The notes beneath the pieces were generated by a model. It was given only the letters and a program-made list of their open reading frames with translations, did no database searches and was not told the origin of the DNA. Shown here piece after piece: positions 1 through 7,700 of a stretch of 43,763 nt of DNA (within the stretch, counting starts at the first letter, position 1; each line of letters opens with the position of its first letter). Made by a program: the position numbers and the translations under genes. The DNA comes from Desulfuromonadales bacterium (lineage in GTDB: Bacteria; Desulfobacterota; Desulfuromonadia; Desulfuromonadales; BM103). The DNA is taken from positions 1-43,763 of the forward strand of contig JAMONP010000024.1 of NCBI GenBank assembly GCA_027065695.1. The letters are read 5' to 3'.

Positions 1-80
1 GTGAAGTGGGCAAAGTTCTCGGCCCGGTCAAAACTCAGTTTGGCTACCATCTGATTGAAATTACCAATCGCACAGATTAA
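1..80 (+). CDS. Parvulin-type peptidyl-prolyl isomerase, C-terminal end only
   Basis: The frame entering from the left edge ends at TAA 78-80 and reads VGKVLGPVKTQFGYHLIEI followed by TNRTD. The GPVKTQFGYHLI stretch is the characteristic last strand of PpiC/parvulin rotamase domains, which isomerise Xaa-Pro bonds. Only about 25 residues are present, so it cannot be told whether this is a stand-alone small parvulin or the end of a larger SurA/PrsA-like protein. A hairpin follows closely and could terminate this gene. Confidence 0.75.
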   Translation, partial: EVGKVLGPVKTQFGYHLIEITNRTD

Positions 81-111
81 ATGGCCGCAAGATTGGCAAG
101 CAAGGGAGCAA

Positions 112-139
112 GGGGGACACCCATTTTTGGGTGTCCCCC
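112..139 (+). terminator. Perfect 12-bp stem hairpin after the isomerase gene (terminator or REP-like element)
   Basis: GGGGGACACCCA (112-123) and TGGGTGTCCCCC (128-139) are exact inverted repeats around a TTTT loop. The position just after the isomerase stop suits a terminator, but there is no clear U-tract after the stem. The symmetric G/C-rich shape also resembles a REP-type extragenic palindrome. A degenerate relative lies at 5181-5204. Confidence 0.6.
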
Positions 140-259
140 GGTGAAAACCTTTTGTCTGTCGTGACTTATTATGTCGCGAACCAAAGCTATATCAAGATTG
201 TACCTCCAGCGCAAAATAAGTTACAATTCTCAACCGATTCGGCAGGGACGGCACCAATT

Positions 260-1444
260 ATGTACAATAGTGCAACAATGAAACCTTATAAAAAATACAG
301 GCTGATCGATCTTTTCTCCGGTTGCGGAGGGATGACTCGCGGCTTTATTGATACAGGGCGTTTCAAGCCTGTCTTTGCCAACGATTTTAACCGCCTTGCT
401 ATAGAGTCCTACCAAGCCAACTTCGACCGAAAGTGTACACACACCGTTTTGGGTGACATCATTGCTTTGCTGGATAACAACGGCCATACGATTCCTGCAG
501 CCGACATCGTTATCGGTGGCCCTCCTTGCCAGGGTTTTTCTCTTCTCAATAAAAAACGTCAGGGTGATCCAAGACGTTCTTTGTGGTTTCAATTTATGCG
601 AGTCGTTGAACTTTCCGGTGCTCGCGTTATTGTCATGGAAAACGTCAGACAACTACTCACTTCACCGGAGTGCGTAGAGATTCTGAACACGCTGAAAAAA
701 CTTGGATTTAAATACATCCAAAAAAGAGTTCTGAATGCGGCCAACTATGGTGTCCCGGAAATGCGTTTCAGAACAATTATTATGGCCGCAAAGGACAACC
801 ATATCTCCTTACCGCACCCTTCGCATTGCGATCCTGCAAAGCTCCACGATTTAGAACCGAACTTGCTGGGCACACTGCTTCCTCGACCTTGGAACAATGT
901 AAAATCAGCAATTGGGGATTTGTCAGAACCCGTAGGCACAGAAATCAGGACGCAGCCTTCTCCCTTGGACTTGCATTTCGGCAGACAACCAAAGCCTGTA
1001 AGTTTTGAAAGATATTTAGCTGTGCCACCCGGAGGCAACCGGTTTGATCTGCAGCGCAACAGACCGGATATTACCCCTGCTTGCTGGATCAATAAACCCT
1101 CCGGTAGTACCGATTTGTTTGGACGTCTGTGGTGGGACCGTCCATCGGTGACAATACGTACAGAGTTTTTCAAACCGGAAAAAGGGCGTTATCTACATCC
1201 TGATCAGCACCGTCCAATCACTCATCGTGAAGCTGCTCGGATACAGTCTTTTCCCGATGATTTTGTTTTCAAAGGCTCCAAAATTGAAATAGCCAAACAA
1301 ATAGGCAATGCTGTCCCACCGCTTTTGGCTAAAGCCATAGGTTTTGAGGTTATCCGCTCTCTCGAAGGGCAGACAGACTCTTGTTATGTAAAGGAAACCG
1401 AAACCATCTATCAGCAGATAGCTGCTGTAAAAGTCGCGGTGTAA
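260..1444 (+). CDS. DNA (cytosine-5-)-methyltransferase (Dcm/M.HpaII-like), modification half of an R-M pair
   Basis: It transfers a methyl group from S-adenosylmethionine to C5 of cytosine in DNA. The C5-methyltransferase motifs appear in order: DLFSGCGGMTRGF near the N-terminus (motif I, SAM binding), GGPPCQGFS around residue 90 (motif IV with the catalytic Cys), VMENVR (motif VI), RFRTIIMA (motif VIII), and C-terminal REAARIQSFPDDF and KQIGNAVPP (motifs IX and X). The target-recognition region lies between VIII and IX. The frame is open back to a GTG at 131, but that codon lies inside a hairpin stem, so the ATG at 260 (or the one at 278) is the better start. The next gene, an HNH nuclease, begins four bases after the stop, which suggests one transcription unit. 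By eye the gene is more A+T-rich than the core genes to the right, consistent with acquisition. The recognition sequence cannot be read from this. Confidence 0.93.
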   Translation: MYNSATMKPYKKYRLIDLFSGCGGMTRGFIDTGRFKPVFANDFNRLAIESYQANFDRKCTHTVLGDIIALLDNNGHTIPAADIVIGGPPCQGFSLLNKKRQGDPRRSLWFQFMRVVELSGARVIVMENVRQLLTSPECVEILNTLKKLGFKYIQKRVLNAANYGVPEMRFRTIIMAAKDNHISLPHPSHCDPAKLHDLEPNLLGTLLPRPWNNVKSAIGDLSEPVGTEIRTQPSPLDLHFGRQPKPVSFERYLAVPPGGNRFDLQRNRPDITPACWINKPSGSTDLFGRLWWDRPSVTIRTEFFKPEKGRYLHPDQHRPITHREAARIQSFPDDFVFKGSKIEIAKQIGNAVPPLLAKAIGFEVIRSLEGQTDSCYVKETETIYQQIAAVKVAV

Positions 1445-1448
1445 TTTT

Positions 1449-2366
1449 ATGGCATTGGAGAAGGCACAGTTGAAACAGCAGTTGATTCAATTGCTGACTG
1501 CTTTTGAGACCGGATCAAGGACAGACTTGCGTACACAGGTTTTGTCTCTATTGCCGATATGGGACTCGCTCAAAGAACTTGGAACTTCTTTGATCCCAGC
1601 TGATATGGCCAGATCAGCAAGAGATCGTATTTTGTTTTACCTGCAACAGTACCCATGTCAAATAATTTCACATAAAGAAATTATGATCGTTGCAGGTATC
1701 AGCGAGTGGGCCAGACGTGTGCGTGAATTGCGCGTTGAATTTGGTTGGGCAATAATGAGCGGGACAACTGCACGTGAAATGCAGGAAGCTGGCGAACTGG
1801 TTAAAGTGCCGGATTGTTCAGAGATGAGGCCGGAAGACTATATTCTGATTAATGAACATCAAGACAAAGAAGCTGCTTATCGCTGGAATGTTGCCAATGA
1901 GATTCGTAAAAGCGCAGGTGGCACAAAAGCGCATATCCTGGAATATTTACGTCGGAATGTCGGTAATCCTGTGAACGGTGAAGAGCTGAGATATGTTGCG
2001 AACAACACCACTGAATGGGCACGACGGGTAAGAGAACTGCGAACCGAAGACGGTTGGCCGGTCAGATCGCGACAGAACGGGAGGCCTGACCTTGCTGTCG
2101 GTGTTTATGTCTTGGAGGAAGACCGGCAAGCGTCAGCACACGATCGTAAAATTGATGATCGCGTGAGAAGAGATGTTCTGGTCAGAGACAGGTACTGTTG
2201 TGTGGATTGCGGTTGGACTCGCGAGCAATGGAATGCTGATGACCCTAGATATCTCGAATTGCACCACATGGAACACCATATTGATAAAGGCAGCAATACT
2301 GTTGAGAATTTAAAAACACTCTGTAATGTTTGTCATGATGTTTTACACAGGAAGAGCAACGACTGA
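1449..2366 (+). CDS. HNH endonuclease with duplicated N-terminal module, probable restriction partner of the methyltransferase
   Basis: This 305-aa protein carries a C-terminal zinc-finger-type HNH nuclease at about residues 238-300. CCVDC (250-254) and LCNVCHDVLH (291-300) supply the CxxC pairs, LHHMEHH (271-277) supplies the catalytic histidines, and ENLKTL carries the Asn. Ahead of it are two copies of a roughly 50-residue alpha-helical module. Each contains the identical decapeptide EWARRVRELR (residues 86-95 and 189-198), followed by GW and preceded by an ILxYL helix, which looks like a duplicated winged-helix DNA-reading unit. The gene starts four bases after the methyltransferase stop, the usual tight layout of a type II restriction-modification pair. 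HNH and the pairing are seen directly. A role as the cognate restriction enzyme, and the DNA-binding role of the repeats, are inferred. A solitary McrA-like, methylation-dependent nuclease is the main alternative. Confidence 0.85.
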   Translation: MALEKAQLKQQLIQLLTAFETGSRTDLRTQVLSLLPIWDSLKELGTSLIPADMARSARDRILFYLQQYPCQIISHKEIMIVAGISEWARRVRELRVEFGWAIMSGTTAREMQEAGELVKVPDCSEMRPEDYILINEHQDKEAAYRWNVANEIRKSAGGTKAHILEYLRRNVGNPVNGEELRYVANNTTEWARRVRELRTEDGWPVRSRQNGRPDLAVGVYVLEEDRQASAHDRKIDDRVRRDVLVRDRYCCVDCGWTREQWNADDPRYLELHHMEHHIDKGSNTVENLKTLCNVCHDVLHRKSND

Positions 2367-2695
2367 GTTTTAAAAAATCCGGCATGTGCTTATTTGAAAT
2401 TCAACAGTCAGCAGTTTTCTCAACTTTCCCATATCTTTGGTTTCGCACTGTCAGACTATCAGAACCTTCCATCCCAACCTTTCAAGTTAACGGCAGCTTT
2501 CGGCATCTCTATTGACATTTTGTGCGAACTTTTTGCCAAAAAACCGTGTTTATTTTTGGGGTAGAAGCATATTTCAGCCGAGATGTCTGTGCCCGTAGCA
2601 CCCGTGGACAAAAACGACGGTACGATACTTAACGAGCGTGATGTCGGGGCTACCGGGTAAGCTTTTTCGGTGCAAACGGAAACGTAACCCCATAG
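2367..2695 (+). other. Gene-poor stretch between the HNH gene and the nuclease remnant
   Basis: I see no convincing gene here. A frame of about 55 codons is open from near 2397 to a TAG near 2565 but lacks a recognisable family or a good ribosome site. The segment from about 2585 to 2695 has stops in all forward frames. It could be the eroded 5' part of the nuclease remnant that follows. Confidence 0.4.
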
Positions 2696-3156
2696 AGCGC
2701 ATCAGAGATCGAGTCAATATTTGTTAGGTGGGTTCAAGCTTCACCGGCGGTAACAATGTGGGATACGAAGAGCAAGGAAACCATATACGAATTCCCCAAC
2801 GACCATTTCAACCAATTCAGGCGCTACATACATAACTCAACCGAGCGGGTGAATTGTTTTATGGTGATTGCTCCAGAGATTTCAGATAAGGCTGAAGAAA
2901 ATGCCTATCGGCTTAAGACTCAATCTGGAACGGATACGGATCTGTCGCTTATTAGTGCTGATGATCTTAAATGGGTTGCAGAAAGCTGGGGCTCATATTC
3001 AAGCAATAGCAAGTTTTCTCTGGATATTTTTAATTTTACTGGAGTTCTTGGTCAAGGGAGTTTGAAGAAAAGGATGAAGATCTTTTTGAAGTAAACTTTG
3101 CAACAAGTCAAACCCCAGACAATTTGGATTTTAAATCTGTGGAAATCTTGAGGTAA
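2696..3156 (+). pseudogene. Frameshifted C-terminal remnant of a PD-(D/E)XK restriction-type nuclease
   Basis: The frame open from 2696, with an ATG at 2756, contains MWDTKSKE, then YEFPNDHFNQFRRYI, then CFMVIAPEI and LISADDLKWVAESW. This matches the second half of PD-(D/E)XK nuclease cores such as the FokI cleavage domain: a hydrophobic strand ending in DxK (here Asp-Thr-Lys), a helix ending in RYI, a core strand, and a late helix with a leucine-rich DL. The frame ends at 3094 with a basic, unlike tail. The overlapping frame reads EFEEKDEDLFEVNFATSQTP and ends in FKSVEILR before TAA at 3154-3156, which looks far more protein-like, so a frameshift lies near 3043-3061. The N-terminal half with the PD motif and any recognition domain is absent. 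It is therefore called a broken gene. A sequencing error could explain the frameshift but not the missing N-terminus. Confidence 0.55.
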
Positions 3157-3158
3157 TC

Positions 3159-3371
3159 ATGAGGCAAAAAAGATTGTTGTGGAGATCTGGAAAAGACAAA
3201 TTGAACAACGGCCAAAGAGATTACTTTGGAACCAAAGAAAAAATTCCTCCGCCAATTCCAGAAACGATTCTTCCTGCGTTTCCATATGCCTTTCATCCTT
3301 GGGACTACGATCGCAACCGGAATGCTCAACAGGAGGAACAGCACATAAGGCTTATCCCGTCAAACGCATGA
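3159..3371 (+). CDS. Small protein of unknown function (70 aa) next to the nuclease remnant
   Basis: The ATG lies two bases after the TAA that closes the shifted frame of the nuclease remnant, and AGG sits six bases upstream, so it could have been translated with that gene. The protein is basic at the start (MRQKRLLWRSGK) and has a Pro/Phe-rich middle (KIPPPIPETILPAFPYAFHPWDYD). No signal peptide, membrane segment or family motif is recognised. Another frame of similar size overlaps it (3179-3403), so coding is not certain. The tight spacing and sensible residue composition favour this frame. Confidence 0.35.
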   Translation: MRQKRLLWRSGKDKLNNGQRDYFGTKEKIPPPIPETILPAFPYAFHPWDYDRNRNAQQEEQHIRLIPSNA

Positions 3372-3403
3372 ATCCCACTTTTAACATCCTGACTGTCTAT
3401 TGA

Positions 3404-3542
3404 GGTTTTCGACCAAGCAGGGATATTTCAATTATCTTTCGACATTTTTATGTGGTTTTCGACCCCGTCTTCATATATAGTCAATTTCGACTAAAATGAT
3501 ATTTATCTAGCCATATTCGACTTTAGCGAACGGTTTTCGACC
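3404..3542 (+). promoter_or_regulatory. Phased array of six TTCGAC boxes running into the fic start codon
   Basis: TTCGAC occurs at 3408, 3438, 3458, 3486, 3516 and 3536, all in the same orientation, with spacings of 30, 20, 28, 30 and 20 bases. Boxes 1, 3 and 6 share the longer form GGTTTTCGACC, and the last one ends at base 3542, directly before the ATG at 3543. The second trio repeats the 30/20 spacing of the first, offset by 78 bases. Box 4 sits in a small palindrome (TAGTC-AATTTC-GACTA, 3479-3492). Near-multiples of about 10 bp place the boxes on one face of the helix, as expected for cooperative repressor binding. The function is inferred. Confidence 0.65.
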
Positions 3543-5102
3543 ATGGAACTGCAACTTGACGACCTTGCCTACTTTCAGGACGACCCAATTCCCGAAAACA
3601 CGCAACTGGTCGGCTGGTCGGCTCTGGTACATGGGCTGGAGGTCGCAGCGCCGGTTCGAAACCTCTGCTGTGTTTCCAGCCGACATGTCAAGAACAGTCA
3701 GCGACTGGAGGGTCACTGGCGTATTTTTGACAAACGCTACGCACCGGCAGCAACAGCCATTGACCATTTGGCTTTTGCCATGCGTCATGAGGAGATCGAC
3801 CTGCTGATCCTGAAAAGGGCCTTGGATCGAATTCCACCGAATGAATTGTGCCATTTTATCAAAGCAACCCCCACAGGAGCCCTCACCCGCCGCATCTGGT
3901 TTTTTTATGAAACCCTGACCGGCCGACAGCTTGATCTCGCTGATGCGCCCAATGTTGCCGCCGTTGATGCACTTGATCCACGAAACTACATCACCGGACC
4001 AATCCGTCAGTCGAGTCGGCACCGCGTACGTGACAATCTTTTGGGCCAGGGCGGGTTTTGTCCGATCGTCCGCAGAACCGAAAAAATACAAACATTGATC
4101 GAGCTTGAGCTGGCAGATCAGGCCGCCAGCACGGTCGGGCGAACCGGGGCGCGGTTATTGGCCCGTGCGGCAAGTTTTATGTTGCTTGCCGACAGTAGGG
4201 CCAGTTTCGAGATTGAGGGGGAACGGGCACCGCAAAATCGCCTGGAACGTTGGGGCCGGGCGGTTCTGGAAACCGGGAAACGGCCGCTCAACCAAACCGA
4301 AATATATCGCCTGCATCGTATAATGACCGGAGACGATCGGTTTACCCGGATCGGTTACCGAAACGATGGGGTCTTTCTTGGGGAACGTGATCATAACAAC
4401 GATCCGCTACCGGAATTTATCGGTGCACGCCCGGAGGATGTGCCCGACCTCATGCTGAGTCTGAACAACTGCAATAACCGCATGCGGGGAACAGACATCG
4501 ATCCGGTCATTCAGGCTGCAATTTTAGCTTTCGGCTTTGTCTTTATCCATCCCCTGGAGGATGGCAACGGGAGGCTGCATAGGTGCCTCATCCATCACGT
4601 TTTGACGGAACGCCACTTTGCCCCGCCGGGCATGGTCTTTCCGGTCTCGAGTGTCATGCTGGACCGCATTGATGAATACCGCAGAACCTTGCAGAAACAT
4701 ACCGGACCGCTGATGGATTTTATCGAATGGACAGCGACTGCAGATAAAAACGTCGAGGTCTTGAATGATACGCTTGACCTCTACCGCTACTTTGACGCCA
4801 CAGATGCTGCCGAATTCCTTTACACCTGCGTCAAAAGGACCATTGAACATGATCTGCCAAAAGAAATTTCCTATTTACTCGCCCATGACGTCGCCATGGA
4901 AGAGATTATGAAAATCGTGGAAATGCCGGATCGGCTTGCCGGAAACCTGATTCATTTCGTGCGTCAAAATGATGGGTCATTGTCAAACAAGCGCCGCAAG
5001 AAGGAATTTTCCGCTCTGACCGATAAGGAAGTCAAGACTGTAGAGGAGATCATTCAACAGGCCTTCAAAGAGTACGCAGCAGGCTTCAACCACGAGCAGT
5101 GA
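3543..5102 (+). CDS. Fic-family protein (AMPylase, self-inhibited class II type) with a long N-terminal domain
   Basis: Fic enzymes transfer AMP or related groups from nucleotides to hydroxyl side chains of target proteins. The core motif HPLEDGNGRLHR (residues 336-347) matches HxFx(D/E)GNGRxxR, with Leu replacing the usual Phe. SFEIEG (221-226) fits the inhibitory (S/T)xxxE(G/N) motif and lies N-terminal to the core, as in class II Fic proteins, where the Glu blocks productive ATP binding. At 519 aa the protein is long. About 200 residues precede the inhibitory helix (including RRIWFFYETLTGR and DPRNYITGPIRQSSRHRV), and a helical C-terminal region of about 150 residues follows the core. No separate antitoxin gene is seen, consistent with built-in inhibition. 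The start is fixed by ATG 3543, which abuts the last TTCGAC box. No ordinary ribosome site is visible, so translation may be weak or regulated. A target or defence role is inferred from the neighbouring R-M genes. Confidence 0.9.
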   Translation: MELQLDDLAYFQDDPIPENTQLVGWSALVHGLEVAAPVRNLCCVSSRHVKNSQRLEGHWRIFDKRYAPAATAIDHLAFAMRHEEIDLLILKRALDRIPPNELCHFIKATPTGALTRRIWFFYETLTGRQLDLADAPNVAAVDALDPRNYITGPIRQSSRHRVRDNLLGQGGFCPIVRRTEKIQTLIELELADQAASTVGRTGARLLARAASFMLLADSRASFEIEGERAPQNRLERWGRAVLETGKRPLNQTEIYRLHRIMTGDDRFTRIGYRNDGVFLGERDHNNDPLPEFIGARPEDVPDLMLSLNNCNNRMRGTDIDPVIQAAILAFGFVFIHPLEDGNGRLHRCLIHHVLTERHFAPPGMVFPVSSVMLDRIDEYRRTLQKHTGPLMDFIEWTATADKNVEVLNDTLDLYRYFDATDAAEFLYTCVKRTIEHDLPKEISYLLAHDVAMEEIMKIVEMPDRLAGNLIHFVRQNDGSLSNKRRKKEFSALTDKEVKTVEEIIQQAFKEYAAGFNHEQ

Positions 5103-5180
5103 ACCGCAGGACCCACAAAATATGCTCCTTGCAGGTAGCCCAGGTACGATCTGGTCAAGAAGCAGTAGCCATTGGAGGTC

Positions 5181-5204
5181 GGGGACACACACAATGGGTA
5201 TCCC
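5181..5204 (+). repeat. Degenerate relative of the 112-139 palindrome
   Basis: GGGGACACACACAATGGG followed by TATCCC resembles the left-hand hairpin (GGGGACACCCA...TGGGTGTCCC) but is imperfect. It lies in the 174-base gap between the convergent fic and M48 genes, so the two related elements bracket the accessory block. The relationship is by eye and may be coincidence. Confidence 0.3.
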
Positions 5205-5276
5205 GCGGGCCACTTTAAATTGCATGATTGCAACCCTGCGGCCTCCTATCGTGTCAATGGAACTCCAGGCAGACCG

Positions 5277-6818
5277 TTAACGGGCAACCTTTGCACCAAT
5301 AATACCGGCCTGCAACGTCTTGATCTGCTCCGGAGTCAGCTTTCCCGTCAAACCGAGATCAAAGATCTTTCGACTTCCGGCAGTGACCGTACCCTGTAAT
5401 TTGCGTTGCAGCTTCTGCACCTTACCGTCAGCATTTCTAGCTTGAAGGATCAGCACAATCTTGTTGATATCTCTCGGCGTCGGATTGCTGACCTGCACCA
5501 CGATTCTACCCTGGGCGTCTTGCCCCGCTCTGACCTTGATATATTTGGCAGGATTATCTTGCAGATCCAGATCCACCAGTGAACCGTAGGCCTTCTGACC
5601 TACTTCGCCCTCGCTGCCCACCTTGACAAAATACGCCTTGGCCTCATTGAGGCGACCAGCCTTTTGAGCCAGATTGCCAAGCGAGTTATAAGCATCACCA
5701 GTAGGCAGAAGTTCGACGCTACGCTCCAGATCAGACTGGGCCTGCATGTTAAGCTGCAACTGTTCTTCCACCTTGCCTCGCTGCAAATAGTAGTAAAAGA
5801 AGTTCGGATTCAGCTTGGTTGCCTTGTAGTACTGCTGTAGCGCTGGCTTCAACCGGCCTTTCTCCTGTTCCACATCGCCCTTTAGCCCATAGAAGAGAGC
5901 CTCTTTTGGCTCCATGCTGATGGCTCGTTGCGCCAGCCTCCCGGCTTTTGCAATTTCATCCTTGGTGAGCGCCTTGCGACCCTTATCATAGGCCTCGTAA
6001 GCTGGTTTGGTTTTGAGCAGGTGGGCAATTTTGGCACGATAACGCGCGACCCCTAACTCGCCGCCCTTGGGCATTGTCGCCGCCAGTTTGATATTGTTTT
6101 GCACACGTTCCTGAGACGGCGGATGACTGGCAAAAAGACCCGTTATCCAGTCTTGTTGCTTGCCTTCTGAGAGTTTGACAAAAGTACGTTGAAGGTTGAC
6201 GGCTCCCTGCGGGTCATAACCGGCACGCACCATATACTGCATACCGTATAAATCTGATTCACGTTCAGCATCGCGACCATATTTCTGGGTGATCAGTTGC
6301 GCCCCGAGGCCCGCGCCCATCTGAGCTAAATTTGCATAACTGGTCCCCTGGGTAGCAAGAGCGGCACCTGCGGCACCAGCTTGTAGCAACATCCCTTTCG
6401 ACATGCTCTGGGCACCATGTCTGGCTGCTGCATGCACGATCTCATGACCAAGCACGGCTGCCAGCTCAGCTTCGCTCTGCAACTCTGTCAACAGGCCACG
6501 GTTGATGGAAATTTTGCCACCTGGCAGCGCCCAGGCGTTTGGTACGGAGCTGTTCAATACTTTAAACTCATAGGGTAGTTTGCGATCACTAACCGCGGCC
6601 AGCTTCTGTCCCACCTGACTCACATAGGCGGTCAGCTCGTGATCTACAACGTAATCGCCCCCCTGAGACTGACGTGCTGGCGCATACTGCTCCTCGCCAA
6701 TGGCAATTTCCTGTTGTTCACTGACCAGACTTAACTCATTCCTGCCAGTCACCGGGTTGACTGCACAACCAGCGAGGAGAGCAAACATTGCCCAAAGTAA
6801 TAGTTGTCTTTTCACCAT
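5277..6818 (-). CDS. M48-family zinc metalloprotease lipoprotein with TPR repeats (BepA/YfgC-like)
   Basis: This is a probable periplasmic or outer-membrane-attached protease for quality control of outer-membrane protein assembly, the known role of BepA-type M48 proteins. The N-terminus MVKRQLLLWAMFALLAGC is a lipoprotein signal with the lipobox LAGC (Cys18). Zinc ligands lie in GHEIVHAAARH (HExxH at 125-129), with the third ligand expected in DAERESDLYG near residue 185. The substrate-groove segment VPNAWALPGGKISINRGLL precedes the active site. TPR-like helices fill about residues 270-400, followed by a C-terminal beta-rich domain of about 90 residues. Length (513 aa) is normal for the family. 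An AAGGA ribosome site precedes the ATG. It is transcribed alone and converges on fic. Confidence 0.92.
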   Translation of the reverse strand: MVKRQLLLWAMFALLAGCAVNPVTGRNELSLVSEQQEIAIGEEQYAPARQSQGGDYVVDHELTAYVSQVGQKLAAVSDRKLPYEFKVLNSSVPNAWALPGGKISINRGLLTELQSEAELAAVLGHEIVHAAARHGAQSMSKGMLLQAGAAGAALATQGTSYANLAQMGAGLGAQLITQKYGRDAERESDLYGMQYMVRAGYDPQGAVNLQRTFVKLSEGKQQDWITGLFASHPPSQERVQNNIKLAATMPKGGELGVARYRAKIAHLLKTKPAYEAYDKGRKALTKDEIAKAGRLAQRAISMEPKEALFYGLKGDVEQEKGRLKPALQQYYKATKLNPNFFYYYLQRGKVEEQLQLNMQAQSDLERSVELLPTGDAYNSLGNLAQKAGRLNEAKAYFVKVGSEGEVGQKAYGSLVDLDLQDNPAKYIKVRAGQDAQGRIVVQVSNPTPRDINKIVLILQARNADGKVQKLQRKLQGTVTAGSRKIFDLGLTGKLTPEQIKTLQAGIIGAKVAR

Positions 6819-7175
6819 TGAAGATCCTTTTCGCTACGTGCCACTTCATGCATTGAATTGATGATGACCACAGTTTTAATACTCTACTGGAGGTATCGAG
6901 AGACGTAATGCAGATTTTAACATTCATAATGGGAGTACACAAATTTTAAGCAGAGGTTAAACCAATTAACGGGCTGAAATCAACTAGGGTATCCTCGGAC
7001 TGTGGATTGTTTTTATAGAGAATGTCCATATTGGACGTGTCTCATTTAGAGCATTGATTGTGTTGTGGGGGAATAGTATCTTCATGGTCTTTAGAGTTAA
7101 TTCCTCAGTTCATAACCAGTGTAACTTGGCAGAGGCTAATTTGTGTAGATTTCTGATCAGAGGAGTGTTGGAAGC
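6819..7175. other. Intergenic region between divergent M48 gene and cytochrome remnant
   Basis: It must hold the M48 promoter on the minus strand and the former cytochrome promoter on the plus strand. The only structure noticed is a short palindrome GTCCA-TAT-TGGAC at 7024-7036, a possible operator. No gene is supported here. Confidence 0.4.
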
Positions 7176-7676
7176 ATCAAAAACTCATTATCTTAGCTGT
7201 AGCCATACTCGCGGTACTCTCTGGCTGTGTCGAATCCAGCAAGGACTTGTCTGGCTTTGAGGCTAAACGTTAACAATCATTAGTTGTCGAGCGTGGCCGT
7301 CAAGTAGTTAAAACCATGGGGTGCAATTCTTGTCATACCCCAGACTTCATGATAAAGAGAGCTAACATCCCGGAAGAAGACTGGTTGGTCGGTGGCACCC
7401 TCGGTTTCCGCGGGCCCTACGGTACGGCGTACCCTACTAACCTCAGACTCTTGCTTAACAACATAACCGAGGATGAGTGGCTGGTTCTCGCTAAGCAAAT
7501 GCGCAAGGATTCACCAATGGCTTGGATTATGCTGTCTAAGGCAGTGGATCAGGACCTGCGAGCGATCTACGCATTCGTTAAGCATCTGGGGCCGAAAGGA
7601 ACCCCAGTACTTAAGTCGTTTACCAGCAGGAGTTATACCGAAAGCCCAATATGTGGATTACCCCGATCCACGTTAA
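7176..7676 (+). pseudogene. Decayed lipoprotein c-type cytochrome
   Basis: Three frames together spell one small exported cytochrome. First, LIILAVAILAVLSGC is a lipoprotein signal, followed by VESSKDLSGFEAKR. Then RGRQVVKTMGCNSCHTP carries the haem site CNSCH, and WLVGGTLGFRGPYGTAYPTN and RAIYAFVKHLGPKGTPV follow. The last part is PAGVIPKAQYVDYPDPR and its stop (7674-7676). Three lesions are visible. The expected start after AGGAGTG reads ATC at 7176 and one base seems missing, putting the signal out of frame. An in-frame TAA at 7271-7273 separates signal from haem domain. A frameshift near 7600-7620 moves the C-terminus to another frame. The intact gene would have been a monohaem periplasmic electron carrier; its partner is unknown. 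Confidence 0.8.
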
Positions 7677-7700
7677 AGACAGAGGTATGGGACGTGAAGT

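Noticed and set aside
131-259. GTG start at 131 for the methyltransferase
   Set aside because: The codon lies inside the stem of the 112-139 hairpin and the first 43 residues do not resemble the family; motif I fits ATG 260 or 278.
3404-3542. TTCGAC array considered as a CRISPR
   Set aside because: Repeats are only 6-11 bases, spacers are 14-24 bases and uneven, and no cas genes are near.
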